In this document: positions 45,634-57,025 of the stretch, in pieces
How the letters are laid out: each line of letters starts with the position of its first letter
Numbering within the stretch: the stretch's first letter is position 1
NCBI GenBank assembly: GCA_963989385.1
Contig: OZ022501.1
Span: forward strand, 93,542,979 to 93,606,978
Length of the DNA stretch: 64,000 bases
Source: Ctena decussata
Taxonomy: Eukaryota; Mollusca; Bivalvia; Lucinida; Lucinidae
Reading direction: 5' to 3'
Notes under the pieces: model-generated
Database searches by the model: none
Told to the model about the DNA's origin: nothing
What the model saw: only the letters and a program-made list of their open reading frames with translations
Position numbers and translations under genes: made by a program

Positions 45634-45810
45634 TGTTGGTTGGTTGGTTCGTTGATTTGGGTTTAACGGCTCGTTGAAACAGTATTTCAGTCAATATCGA
45701 GCCGTCTCCAAGGCAGAGGGAGAAAAAAAAGAGATAAAAAATGTCCAAACAGCCCCCACCCGCACCTAGTGCAAGCACAGTAGGACGCCCCGACACTATA
45801 ACCCACTCCT
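45634..45810 (-). mobile_element. P-family retroposon, copy 5 (truncated)
   Basis: TTGGTTGGTTGGTTCGTTGA, TTTAACGGCTCGTTGAAACA, GAGCCGTCTCCAAGGCAGAG, TAGGACGCCCCGACA. Lies 14 bp after D copy 8. Confidence 0.7.
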
Positions 45811-46239
45811 GTTTGGAATCTAAGAGAAAAATGAACGATTATTTACTGTACTTACAGAATTTTGTGTTCCCCTTTCCTAAAAATTGATGCTTTGTTCCCT
45901 TGTTCCCCTGAAAGAAACGTTTTGTTACGCCGTTCCCTAGAAAAAATGGTAATTTTCCCTTGATCCCATAAACCCCTAGGAGGCCCTCAACAATGGTTCT
46001 CATAGGCGACTGTTCTTTGACTCGTATTATGAATGGTTTGGATTAGATTTATTTACATTCAAATGTATAGAGTGAACTTATCTTTTTCTGTTTTCATAAC
46101 CAGGAGCCTCTTTGTTAGAATTAAAGCTATAAGATCAGACCGCCGCTATTTCTAACATCAATATCTCTTCATAATTTCAAGCAATTAGCAAACTTCGTGC
46201 GCATGACATCATTACGACAATGTCCAATTTCAGCTTTAA

Positions 46240-47103
46240 GGTGGTGATTTATGGTAAATGTAAAAATCTGCATAAAACCATAAAAAAGCAACGAATCTCC
46301 CTGAAAGTTAGCACACTTCTTATTTTCGTTGTTCTTTACAGTTTAGAATACAAAATAGATGTACATGCTGCTTAAAAAAGTGTTTTTATAAGGAAAGATC
46401 AAAGGGTAATTTTCTGCGAATTAATCTGAAAAAATAATATCGTTATTGAAAAATTACGTCGTGCTGAAGGTGCATTATTGCATAATGAAGAGCGTCCTAG
46501 CAATTATTTATTCCAACTCTTTCTCAAATTGTAATGTAGACCAGATGAAAACGGTAGCTTTTTCTCAATGTTCAACCATGTACAAAGTAAATGTACACTG
46601 GACACATTTATTAAATATAGGGTAGGCAAGCACACCTATATGTTAACACCTACAATATAAATAATACATTACTGACATGATCAGTGGTGTGTTGATGAAA
46701 TTGTTCTACCTTGTTAAAATAGTATCACCTGTCTCACCTGTGTGTTTTGACAAAAAAATTTGGACACAGACTGCATCTTTTTTCATCTGCTCAGCCTGAT
46801 AATGTGTGAAAGAGTTTGAAAAAATAATTGCTAGGACGCTCTCCATTATGCAACAAGGTACTCTAAGCACTAAACATATTTTCAATAATGTTATTATTTT
46901 TTCAGATTTATTCGCAGAAAATTACCCTTTGATCTTCTCTTATAAAAATACTTTTTAACATTAACAAATGCTGCATTTTGGGATTCTAAATTATGAGAAA
47001 CAACATAAAGAAGGCATCTGCTAAGTTTTTGAAAGATCAGTGTTATTTTGAGTATTTTATGCAGATTTTTGTCTTTGTCCCAAATCAGTGATTATCACCA
47101 CCT
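46240..47103. mobile_element. foldback element, arms about 265 bp
   Basis: Left arm begins AGGTGGTGATTTATGG with AAATCTGCATAAAA, then CAAAGGGTAATTTTCTGCGA and TAATGAAGAGCGTCCTAGCA. The right arm carries their complements (TGCTAGGACGCTCTCCATTA, TTCGCAGAAAATTACCCTTT, TTTTATGCAGATTTTTGTC). Spacer about 300 bp. AAGGTG flanks both sides, and segment A (33240) shows the unoccupied sequence TTTAAGGTGTCT. Confidence 0.8.
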
Positions 47104-47376
47104 CAAGGTGTCTGTTCACATTTCGTCCCTGTGTAAATTACTTGACTTGCTACTCGCATCTAATGTCCTTATCATAAACGCAACTATAAAGACTCTGACC
47201 AGCCTACACATTTACTAAACCTGGTCAAAGCTTTCGCTTTTCACACATAAAGCCTAATAGCCGTACAGTTTAGACCCATATTAACATTATTGACCTTTAT
47301 TGTTGTTCACGAAACGTACACGAAACAGACCCTATGTATGTTTGTATCGCGTTTCTAAAAATCTGAATTGTTAGAT

Positions 47377-47515
47377 TGGTTGTTTTGAGACTGTATTTCA
47401 ATCTATGTCGAGCCGTCTCCCAGAGACGCGGAGAAAGAAAGGAGATATGATAGGGGAAGAGAAAAAATGGTGAAACAACCCTACCCGCACCCACTGCAAG
47501 TACAGTAGGTCTCCA
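47377..47515 (-). mobile_element. P-family retroposon, copy 6 (truncated)
   Basis: TTGGTTGTTTTGAGACTGTA, GAGCCGTCTCCCAGAGACGC and CTACCCGCACCCACTGCAAG. The GGGTTTAACGGCC part is deleted. Confidence 0.65.
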
Positions 47516-48430
47516 TTCGATATTACTCGAACCAGCGAAATAAAGATATTGAATTTATATACATGATATATGCCATATATATATCTTTGCGCACTATTTC
47601 AGACAACGAGCAAAGCAACAAGTCCAATTTTTGGGATATTAATATCTGGTTAATTGAATTCTAGAATATTTCCTCTTTCAAAGCAAAATGTGAATTTTCT
47701 TGGACAGAAACCCTTGATACGGCCTGTGGCGAAACATAACAACATTATTAAAATACCTTTATTCTACATTGTTTAATGAAGATAAATCTGCCACATCGTA
47801 AAAACACTGTTTCTAAAACTAAGTATGTAAAAATGTACTTCTCCTTTTCTTGTATACGTCAGCGTGTTCTCTGAATTATAGTCTGTTTATGGTAGTTTTA
47901 CTGTATCTCCTCATTTCTCTATAATTATAAGTGCAAAGTTGTAGTTCTGTATGCTCTGTATTCCAAGAAATAGTAGTTTCTGTAATAGGTTCCTCCAAAT
48001 GGTAGTTTCTCCAAATAGTAGTCTGACTAACACAGCCTTGCTGTCTTTAGTCTCTCTAAATAGTAATCTACCTAAAACAGCCTTGCTGTCTCTAGTCCTC
48101 TATGTTCATAGTTACGTCGCCGTCTAACGTCAACTAACGTTGACGTCACTAAACACAGTAATTAGCACTTGTATAAATAGAAATGAAAACTACAAATTTA
48201 AAATAAAGCAATCTGCATGCATTGCAATTAAAGATAATCGTGGACTATCCACGACACGGCCGCTGAAAAAATGTCTGTTCTCTTAAACGTCCTTAAAGGT
48301 GCTGGTTACACATATTCAAATTAGAAATGCGAAAGTAAATCGAATCCTCTCATTTGTACAACCCTTACTGTTTTAATGAATGCAACAGCGCAAAGCAAAT
48401 CAAAATTTCTCCCTACTCTCTTTTCTTTGC
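47516..48430. other. no gene; small 45-bp tandem duplication
   Basis: Two 45-bp units (AACACAGCCTTGCTGTCTTT and AAACAGCCTTGCTGTCTC) at 48009-48100. A short hairpin with TGACGTCA near 48130. Nothing else. Confidence 0.45.
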
Positions 48431-48433
48431 ATT

Positions 48434-48556
48434 TCTGGCGAGTTAGGCTTTAAAGGGAAAAGTCAACAGCTATCCCGTTTTTCTGCAATCGGCCGCCTTA
48501 GGGCTAAATTTGTTGAAGCCGCTTTAAAGTTAAAAGAGAACCCATGTTTTACAAAA
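48434..48556 (+). pseudogene. DUF6589/PHD gene relic, N-terminal exon piece
   Basis: The frame after a weak acceptor (TTTGCATTTCTGGCGAG) reads LGFKGKSQQLSRFSAIGRLR then AKFVEAALKLKENPCFTK, where the 4.9-kb element begins. Beyond that element the frame resumes LFTQPEEEDEGQELFLALSD. The repetition of C/L-F-T-K/Q on both sides fits a target duplication inside one exon. The Met at 48380 is upstream in the same frame, but the intervening residues look intronic. That the two pieces belong to one gene is inference from frame and repeated border. Identity comes from the downstream part (53443-55282). Confidence 0.45.
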
Positions 48557-49455
48557 TTACTCTAGGAGCCAAAATCGCCTATCTTGCCAAAATAAGGGTC
48601 GGAGGTGGCACCCTCTGCTATACTTAGTTTGAATGTATTTTTGAATAGTCTGAACCTTCAGAAACTAGGTTTGATTGTTCTGCTCGTCAAATTTTATTGT
48701 CAAAATAGTCAAAATAAGCGATGGGTGTGACTACCTATAGTGAAGCAAATATGATTCCATAAGAGTCCTAGAAAAGACAGATAGTAGTCAATCGGGTGTA
48801 ATATTTGTTTATATATATTAAAATGATTGTTTTGACCTGTAGTGATCAGATTCAGCGTTTGCCACCTTTACAAAACTTGCATAACTCTGATATGGGCAGT
48901 TATTTACGTTACCCTATTAAATTTTAATTATATAAAATAAGAATCGATGAGAAATATGCCGTAATGATTTAACTGTATCAAATCTCAATATTTTCTTTAA
49001 GAATAGTTAATATGCTATAAATTAAGCTGCACAGAAAACAGTTCAGAACAATGGGGCTGTTATTTTCGTTATAACAGTTCATGTACCCCTTTAAAACTTA
49101 AAACGCAATTGTTTGATAAAACATAGCTAATAAGTTATTGTAAACAGAAAAGTTGACCTGTTTCCTTCAGATCATACTAAACATGATGCAACACAATAGT
49201 TGAAATAAGTTTTAAACATACAATACATTTCTTTAGCAAAGTAACGTACTTAACAGATTAACATGTTTGCATAAAAAGACTGTCATTCCTCCAGGAATAC
49301 ATTCATTTGGAACTTTGCCTGTTAAACAAATTAACAAAATTAAGCTAATCATATTCATTATTTATCAAAAAAAAATTCTGCATAGTTAAGTCGCCTACTC
49401 AGACAGCAAACAATGTTGTTTGCTTGACAAGAAAAAATTAAATTGTCCCAAAAAT

Positions 49456-49539
49456 TAAAGAAAGCGCTCGTGAATTAATCTGCATATGGAAAAGTACTAA
49501 AGAAAGCGCTCGTGAATTAATCTGCACATGGAAAAGTAC
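49456..49539 (+). repeat. 42-bp tandem duplication
   Basis: TAAAGAAAGCGCTCGTGAAT, TAATCTGCATATGGAAAAGT repeated once with a single difference. Confidence 0.9.
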
Positions 49540-49739
49540 TAAATTTATTTATATTCATTAATATCTTAATTATTTTTAAGAATCACACAATACAAACTAA
49601 GTTTAGATAGATTACAGTTTTGTACTTAGAAAGGTAACGTTTGTAACTTTTATTTAAAAATATTCCTTGAGATTAGATGTTGCAAATGCAAAATACGCCA
49701 AGACCATATTAGGTTGAGTTATTTTTTACATGAATGTGA

Positions 49740-50100
49740 AATTGTTTAAACCTACCGTATGTAATTAATCAGCGATATTTCCAAGGCGGTTTTTTCATTG
49801 TGGTGTATTTATGTTAAAGTTTGTGCTGTCCACTGTTCTGTTGTTTTCGAAACATTGGTTTATTTCGTCTGTAATTTGCCATTATCCTGTTGAAAATAGG
49901 CGTTGTGTGTGCCTTGTTATGTCGGTAAAAGGCTAGCTATGAGGTCATCTGCATGGAATGGACTGCATGTTTATTTTGCTACTTGCTATTATTATTTGAG
50001 TACTTGTCGTTTTACTTTATGTTATTTCTTCTAGTTTGGTATCATGGGAGGGTTGTGGCACCCATTGAATCCATTCCTGATCGCTGCCAGTTAACACTAC
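49740..50100 (+). repeat. D-family repeat, copy 9 (strongly diverged)
   Basis: TTTCCAAGGCGG, then TGTGCTGTCCACTGTTC and TCCATTCCTGATCGCTGCC keep the D order. Lies inside the 4.9-kb element. Confidence 0.4.
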
Positions 50101-50375
50101 TTTATCTGTTTTGAGCTATTCTTTTAAAAGCAATATTAAAACCATGGTTAAAAATATTTTGGGCGTTTAGCATAAATTTAAACCAAAGTCACGTATATAA
50201 CACGCTATAAAGTGTTATTTTTACTCCGCTGCTAGTGTAAAGTGCCATATGGCTACGGCAAAATGCTTCCCTGTACTTCATTTATTGAAAAATATGTGTT
50301 TCTTTGGTATTATTTGGTCTCAGTCGGAGTCAATTGAAAAAAAAAAATCAGCCGAAGCTGGTGCTAGGGGGCATT

Positions 50376-50539
50376 GAAAGTGTTATAATATTTTATTCCC
50401 AGACACCGAGGTTGATGTCTTTGTTTTCTGTGATGTGTATTTTACTACAAGAGAATCGAAAGTGTTATAATATTTTATTCCCAGACACCGAGGTTGATGT
50501 CTTTGTTTTCTGTGATGTGTATTTTACTACAAGAGAATC
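50376..50539 (+). repeat. 82-bp exact tandem duplication
   Basis: GAAAGTGTTATAATATTTTA through TACTACAAGAGAATC at 50376-50457 and again at 50458-50539. The period is not a multiple of three, so it shifts the frame at 50304-50555. Confidence 0.9.
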
Positions 50540-51144
50540 TTCAATCACAATTTAGTAAAGCTCCTATCATTTCAAGAATTTTAGGTAAATGGATACAATC
50601 TTACGTGAACTAACTGCCAAGTTTACCTTTCCTTCCCTCCTTAATGGGAGTAAACTCTTAAAAGAAAGAATTTGCCTTTGTAGGATAAAAGTAAATCTTT
50701 AAAGGTTAAACCAGCCACAGAAGAAAATAAGAGGTCGAGAATCTTGTTCCCGTTCATACAAATTGCAGTAAAACATTGAGGTTTGTCCATTAACATTAAT
50801 ACAGTATTATTTCCATAACATGTTTGAAGATCATCTGGAAGTAAGGACATATCAGATTATTGGCAAGTGCAGACGATACTGTCTAGGCATGACTGATATG
50901 ATTGTGACATTATCAAAATAATATTAATCAATCGAATCAATGATAATTCACTTACTTTATCTCATTTGTTTGATAGTAAAAAAGGTAACGCATACATCAT
51001 TTAAATGTAAACAAGTTGTGAGATTAAATATTGTGGTTTGTAATGATACTGTTAAATAATGTTTGAAATTCAATAAGATGAAGCATTGACGGTTCCTCAG
51101 ATCTCCGAACGAACTCTTTTGTTGTTAAGAAGTAGGCTTATTTA

Positions 51145-51395
51145 AGGCCATCTAGCAATATGGTCACCTGAATAGCTGCCCATTTTGCTTTCTGTTTTGT
51201 TTTGTAATATAAGATAAGTAAACATATATGTTCTGGCTGTTTTCAGTTGGGGTTGCTTAATGACAACCTGTTTTGGAAAGAACTGTTAATTCAGTTTACC
51301 GTGCATGTCTTTCGTGAACTTTTGTCAATTTGTGTGTGTGCTTCTTTCCCGTTTGGTTCAAGGGCGGGATGTGGGATCTGACTGTATTTACTTTT
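51145..51395 (+). repeat. D-family repeat, copy 10
   Basis: GCAATATGGTCACCTGAATA, TTTCAGTTGGGGTTGC, CAGTTTACCGTGCATGTCTT and GGGCGGGATGTGGGATCTGA. Inside the 4.9-kb element. Confidence 0.7.
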
Positions 51396-53442
51396 CATAT
51401 TAATGCTCGTGTTACCATGTGCAGAAAATAACCGTTTGCAAGCAAAACACCTTAAATAGGCATTATACCGATGCAAATTAGGCACTATACAGAAAGTTTA
51501 TGTGTATTTATGCTACTATTACACGTTTTGTTTGTAACAATGGCAATTTGAAGCAATGAAATGGGTAAATCAAATTTTTAAATCTCTTCAGAGATTTATG
51601 GTTATACTGCTGTTATGTTAACATTCGGAAGCCCAATGTTTTGCTTTCAACATTTGAGGATTACTTTAGGACGGGTTTCTTTCTGCTAAAGGCTACTCAA
51701 GGATAAATATCAACACTTGTTAACAGTAAAAGGGTAATCTGATAACTCTTTTATTGTTTAATGTTGTATAAGTTACCCTTTTTTACTTCCTAACTAGGAG
51801 TTTAAGGAAGTGATTTTTTCATTGATTTGATTTAAAAGTCATGTTGATAATGAACTGAAGATAATGACAATATGTCATAACAATATTACCCATGGCTGGA
51901 AATGTCATCTGCACTCTCAAGAACAGAATCAATGAAACCAAATTTGCTTTCTTTTCTCGCAGGTAGTTTTTGCTTTTAGATTATCTTCAAGCATGCCATT
52001 GAAACAATACTGTGTAAATGTAAATGGCCACACCTCTATCTTTTATTGCCATTTGTTTGATGGATGACAACGTTTGTGACATCCTGTTTGCTTCCTTAGA
52101 TATGAAACCCTTCCAAAAAAGGTCAACTCGTAATCCCCCTCTCCCCCTCCCCGCATTAAGAAAGGAGGATAAAAAAAATAGCAGAGTTATATTGCGCCAC
52201 AATATATCAGTTCTCTTTTAGCTCTGTAGGAGTGATAAAAGCTTAACTAAATTCCAAAGAAAAGTTCTCTGGAAGCAAGATACGCATCAGAGAAAACAGT
52301 ACATTAATCTCGGCTTTAACTGAGCGTGTATTCAGTAATGTAATGTTACTACACTGCCAATGCCTCCAAGCAATAGCTTGAGCTAAAGTCTTTTTTCAAA
52401 CTGATTCAAAATGAGCCCAAATGATCATAAACGTGATTTTCATTATGATGAAGTAAGAGAGAGCTATTCACTCTAGCCACGCTTGTGGCAGTAAAGTAAA
52501 AAAACTCTTACCTTTTAACTTGTTATATACGTTACTTTGGTGAAAATACATGTGATAAGGCAATAAATCTGTGATTTATTATAAAGTTTTTTATGGGAAT
52601 GGGTCAAAACAGATCAAATAGTGTAAAAGGCAACATTTAGGAATTGATTCTCTGTGCAACAACCAACCCACGACATCAAACTGGAAATAGCACCATATAA
52701 AGGTAAAGTACTAAGACGAGTAGTAAGACGATACTATGGGGTAGTAAAATAGACTTGCAGCCCGAAGTCTGTTTTGATTTGTTATAACTGAATACCTGCA
52801 GACCACAGTTAAGTATTATAAGGGAAAAAGAGTAGGCATGTGACCTAAAATGGTGTTTGTTTACATGTTTCATTATTTCTTTGGACATTTTTTTGCATGG
52901 GTAGCATGAATCACTCTTTATATACACAATACCATGCCAATCATATTTGAGTGCGGAACAAATTTTGTTTGTGTTTTTGTACATTTAAATCTGCCTAACC
53001 ACTATGCTATTTAATGGACACGATTATTGAGGGTTATCTCATTGAACAATTTAGCCTACCTGTTTCTCAAGTGGGTGGGGTAAATTGATATAGAAAAATG
53101 CTCAAAAAAGAAAGCAGAAAATCGTTTTGACGCATTATGGCTCTAATAAGTAACACCTGTATTGAAACGATATCCCTAGAGTGGAAAAAGAATGACATTG
53201 CTTCAAAACATGACTTCCACTGAAGTGTAACAATGCAACAATACATACCTTAATGGTGTTGTTTTCTGCCGTAGGGTACCAAGAAACACATGTGAAAAAA
53301 AGTATCATGACAATAAAATTTTAAGAGCAGAACAATCAAACCTCCTTTCTGAAGGTTATGGTTTGAAGAAAACGTAGTCAAACCAAGGATAGCAGAGGGT
53401 GCCACCTCTTTCAATTTTTAGCTGACTTGGCTCCTAGAGTAA

Positions 53443-55282
53443 ATCTCTTTACACAACCAGAAGAAGAAGATGAAGGACAAGAACTGTTTCTTGCTTTGTC
53501 AGACTCTGCTTCTTATGTTGAGGACAACATGAAATATTTCTCAGATATTGAAGAAATAATTCTTTACTCTGATATGCGCAGTACCCATTTGTCTGAGACA
53601 ATCTGTAAGAAAGAAAAAAAACTGTTGAATGTGAGGATGGGAGAGATACTGACAGAGAAGGTAACGAATGTGAAGAAGATACTGAAAATGATAGAGAAGA
53701 GGAAGATAAATATTAACAACAAAAAAACTTGATGGTGATGGTGAAATGGAAATGAAAAAGCCCATGTTATGATGAACAAAGCAGTCCGGTTCATACATTT
53801 TATGACCCCCATGAGTTTACAATTTGTTGGGATAAGGTTGGCATAAAGCTATCGACACGACAACCAACAGAAAATATCGACACGACAACCAACAGAAAAA
53901 GTAAACAAAGCGTTGTCTGAATATGGCTCTCGGATACATGGTCATTAACAGGTTCCCAGCTTTAAACCTGAACTTAGTCTAAGAGAATGATTATACGATT
54001 TCCTCCAATTTTCTCCGACATCGATAAGCTCTATACAAGAGTACGTGTTATTGTAGTGAGAATCCTGACCAGATCTTTGGAATAGTTTCGTTTGAATTCA
54101 GTCACCTTAGGGTTCTTCATAATTATATTTCATGCACATTCACTCTGATCGTCTTACATAAGTGTCTTACTTATCTGGGTGTATTCATTGAAGACCAATC
54201 ATCGAATGAAGGCAGCGTGAGTATAGGCAAGAGTTATCAGTAAACGTGTAGTCAGATACACCTCCCCTACTGTCTATGGGGACGGCCTAATTGCCAACGC
54301 AGAAATGATGCTCGCCACGCTCGTTCGAATGGATGAGCCGTTCAGAAGGACTTATAGGTCTTGAACCTGCAATTATTCCAGAATTTCAAAAAGAAAATGC
54401 TACAGCTGCAAGAGTTTTATGACGTACTTTTTTCAAAAGTGGTACATTATTATGCCTAATCAAAATATTATTTTTTATTTTCGACCAGTGAAATCTGAAA
54501 TTTAGAACAACTTTTCTTGAAAGTGTGAATTTATGTGTTTGGTTTTAGAACGCTCTGTTAGTCTATTGGAGAAATGAGCGAACCAAATGCGCGACTATCT
54601 AATGCACGTGAAAATGTTGAATATGTTAACGATGAACCTTGGTTGCACTTCCGTGAAAAGGTTCAACGTGAAGCTGACTGTGTCTGGCAGGCGTTAGAAA
54701 CTGAACGCCTTATAAAGATGACCGTTGTTATGTTCCTGTGATCTGCTGTTGGTTGGTTGTTTTGGGTTTAGCGGCCCTTTGAGACAGTATAATAGTCTAT
54801 ATCAGGCCGTCTCCGAAAGAGAGGGAGAAAGAAAAGAGAAATGATAGACGAGAGAAAAAATGTCCAAACAACCCCAACCCGCACCTACTGCAAGCACAGT
54901 AGGCATTAACCCTACTATAAGACAATAAGTAGGACGCCCCGGCACTGGAAGTTTTACCCAGCACCATCGCACCACCCAACCACCCCGGTGATCTGCTGTT
55001 GTGAAGATTTAGATAAAATTTTGATAGGGTGCGATTGCAGGAGCCCAAAGGGTGAATTCTTTCACTATTCTTGTGCTAGAACTAACCCCGCCTTGGCAGT
55101 GTAGCAATGATGCCAGTATCACAATATTTTGCCATATAAATCCAGACAAACAACTAAAAGGAAAGTGGCTCTGATGCAATCGTTGTAAGAAGCTACCAAA
55201 AAGAAAACGAGAGGCGACATCTAGCTCTAAATCAGAGCTGCAGAATGATAATGTATTCAGTTATAGTACTAGTATTATATAG
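53443..55282 (+). pseudogene. DUF6589 + PHD-finger gene relic
   Basis: A decayed, frameshifted gene read in pieces. An acidic start (PEEEDEGQELFLALSDSASY) is followed by an acidic repeat near 53630-53705. At 53771 comes FYDPHEFTICWDKVGIKLST, at 53916 CLNMALGYMVINRFPALNLN, near 54010 SDIDKLYTRVRVIVVRILTR, then LGVFIEDQSSNEG and GDGLIANAE. This order (WD-x-V, an 'ALxY' helix, R-RV-V-RIL, LGVF-D, GD-L) is that of DUF6589 proteins of animals. From 54574, NARENVEYVNDEPWLHFREK leads, after a frameshift and a P insertion (54752-54987), into a C-terminal PHD finger: VICCCEDLDKILIGCDC, EFFHYSC, and after a stop CNRCKKLPKRKRE. No intact product is possible. Confidence 0.6.
54738..55001 (-). mobile_element. 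P-family retroposon, copy 7, with 14-bp target duplication
   Basis: GTGATCTGCTGTTG at 54738-54751 and 54988-55001, exact, flanks a 236-bp P element. It has inserted at the first cysteines of the PHD-finger coding sequence. This is the best proof that P moves by target-primed retroposition. Confidence 0.92.
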
Positions 55283-56614
55283 CAAGGTCCGAAGAAAGAA
55301 AATGGTGAACGCAACCAAACGCTACGGACTTTGGCACTCGATCGAACATACCTGTCACTTCGTTCATCGCCCGCGCCATCTTCATGCATGTGTAGAGCCT
55401 TTTTAGAATAATGTCTGTTAAGTAAACAAGCATATTTTGCACTTTGAGATCCTGTAACAGGAAGATCGAAGACCCTGATGGTGCCCTTTTATTGAGACTG
55501 ATTCCACAGGCCGTTATCTATCCCGTTGTCTCGAACACCGAGATATCTTGCAATGGAAAGGCAGTGCCCGGATAGGAGATGACAGTCTGCTTGATACACT
55601 AAAGAAGTCACAGATAGTCAGGGTCTCTCGTGTTCATTTGGCTTGTGATTTAACAAAGCTTGGGCAAAGGAAAACGGCAAGTTTACGGGGATCGAACCCA
55701 CGGAACTGAGAAACGTCCTGTAGAATAGGCAACTAATGAATAATTCGAGAAATTTTCTAAAAGTTCAGCACACTCTATTTGAAAATGCAAAAAATATCAG
55801 GAAAGAGCCGGTAACTATGACGAGGTAGAAATTGCATTAAAACGCTTTGATCGCAGCAATACGAGTCTCAGTTAGTTACTTTACCAAAATTTTGATAGGA
55901 CTTTCAAAAATGCTCAAACCAAACACGGTCATCACTCTAGATATTATTATAACTCGAAGACCTATGTCTAAATGACATAACCCCTCGACAGAAATGACAA
56001 AATTGTGGCTTTAAGAATAAGAAAAAAAATCTCTGTCCATTTTAAAAGAAACCACCAAGCCGCTTCGACATCTTTCTCGAAAGAATCATGACTATTGCTC
56101 CATGGGAACATGATCGAAATGTCCTCTTTGGTGCCGGAACTATTACCAATCTTCAGTTTCCGGAACGATCGAACACTTACTTTAGTACTCTCGGGTCTGT
56201 ACAGACATTATGAGGCAATAAATATAATACATTTTCATAGACATGAGAACAGTTATAATACAGCTTATTCTGACAACATTATATAAAATGGATCTTGTGT
56301 CTGCTTACCAAGCAAGAATGCAAAGTCGTATTAACATTTAATCAAGGCAAAAAGATAGGCAATGATCATATCCCGGAGGCAACGCCAAAACGTTGAATCG
56401 AGACCGATTCAATGCTGATTCAACGTTGCAGGTCAGACGGGTGTCTACTATATTTCTGCCTTGTCGCGCTTTTACCGTATAATAAACAGTGCTGTAATAT
56501 AGCAACAGAGAGAATGGTGCATTTATTGCATTTGTTCTCGAGGTGCTGGATATTGCAAAGCTTCTCCGGTAGATGTAAAGCAGCTTCTCTATTAAATGTA
56601 TCTAAATGTTTCGA
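55283..56614. other. no recognisable gene
   Basis: A B-box-like GGGTTCGATCCCCG on the minus strand near 55686-55699 hints at a SINE fragment, but no A box or ends are visible. The frames at 56095-56286 and 56412-56654 have no known domain. Confidence 0.35.
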
Positions 56615-57025
56615 ATCACCTCCGAAGCAGAGGGTGAGGGGTTGGATCCAGTAAAACTAATTGAAGCCCCAGTTATCTGTTACTGACCGTTTCATTACGA
56701 TACTTCATTCGTGACTCCTCAGTGTTACATGTTGGTATGTCCGCTTGTCTGTGGTCTTCTAGCAATATGGTCACCTAGTTACTAGTAGCTGGTCATTTTG
56801 CTTTCTGCTTTATTCTGTAATTTAAAATAGAAAACAGGTAGAAATAGGTGTTACTGCTGTTTTTAGTTGGGGTAGCTGAATGACCACCTGTTTTGGAAAG
56901 AGCTGCTCATTTGTTTACCTTGTGTCTCTTTCGTGGCTTTCTTTTCTTTTTTTTTTTTTTCGATTTTTATGTGTGTGTTTCTTTCACTTTTGGTTTTGAG
57001 GGCTGAGCATTGCCTATCTTTTTAT
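56615..57025 (+). repeat. D-family repeat, copy 11
   Basis: Long copy from GGGGTTGGATCCAGTAAAAC to GAGCATTGCCTATCTTTT, abutting the tandem-core element H3 at 57026. Confidence 0.7.

Larger units (their letters stand above)
40931..47385. repeat. segment B of the ancient two-copy duplication
   Basis: Counterpart of segment A (30090-34120), in the same order and strand. Longer because it contains a tandem-core element (41958-43800), D copy 8, P copies 4-6 and a foldback element (46240-47103). No gene is recognisable. The frame at 43810-44094 falls in a part not matched in A and has no known domain. Confidence 0.65.
48557..53442. mobile_element. 4.9-kb element with ~140-bp terminal inverted repeats
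   Basis: Left end TTACTCTAGGAGCCAAAA with GAGGTGGCACCCTCTGCTAT, AACCTTCAGAAA and GGTTTGATTGTTCTGCTC (48557-48700). The right end (53300-53442) carries the complements in reverse order. Flanks ATGTTTTACAAAA and ATCTCTTTACACAA look like a decayed target duplication. No transposase frame; the interior has D copies at 49740-50100 and 51145-51395, two short tandem duplications, and two inverted related frames (50641-50850 minus, 52024-52221 plus). Probably non-autonomous. Confidence 0.7.

Noticed and set aside
53541..53812. Minus frames rich in Phe/Ser/Ile
   Set aside because: Antisense of the acidic, Lys/Glu-rich part of the DUF6589 relic.
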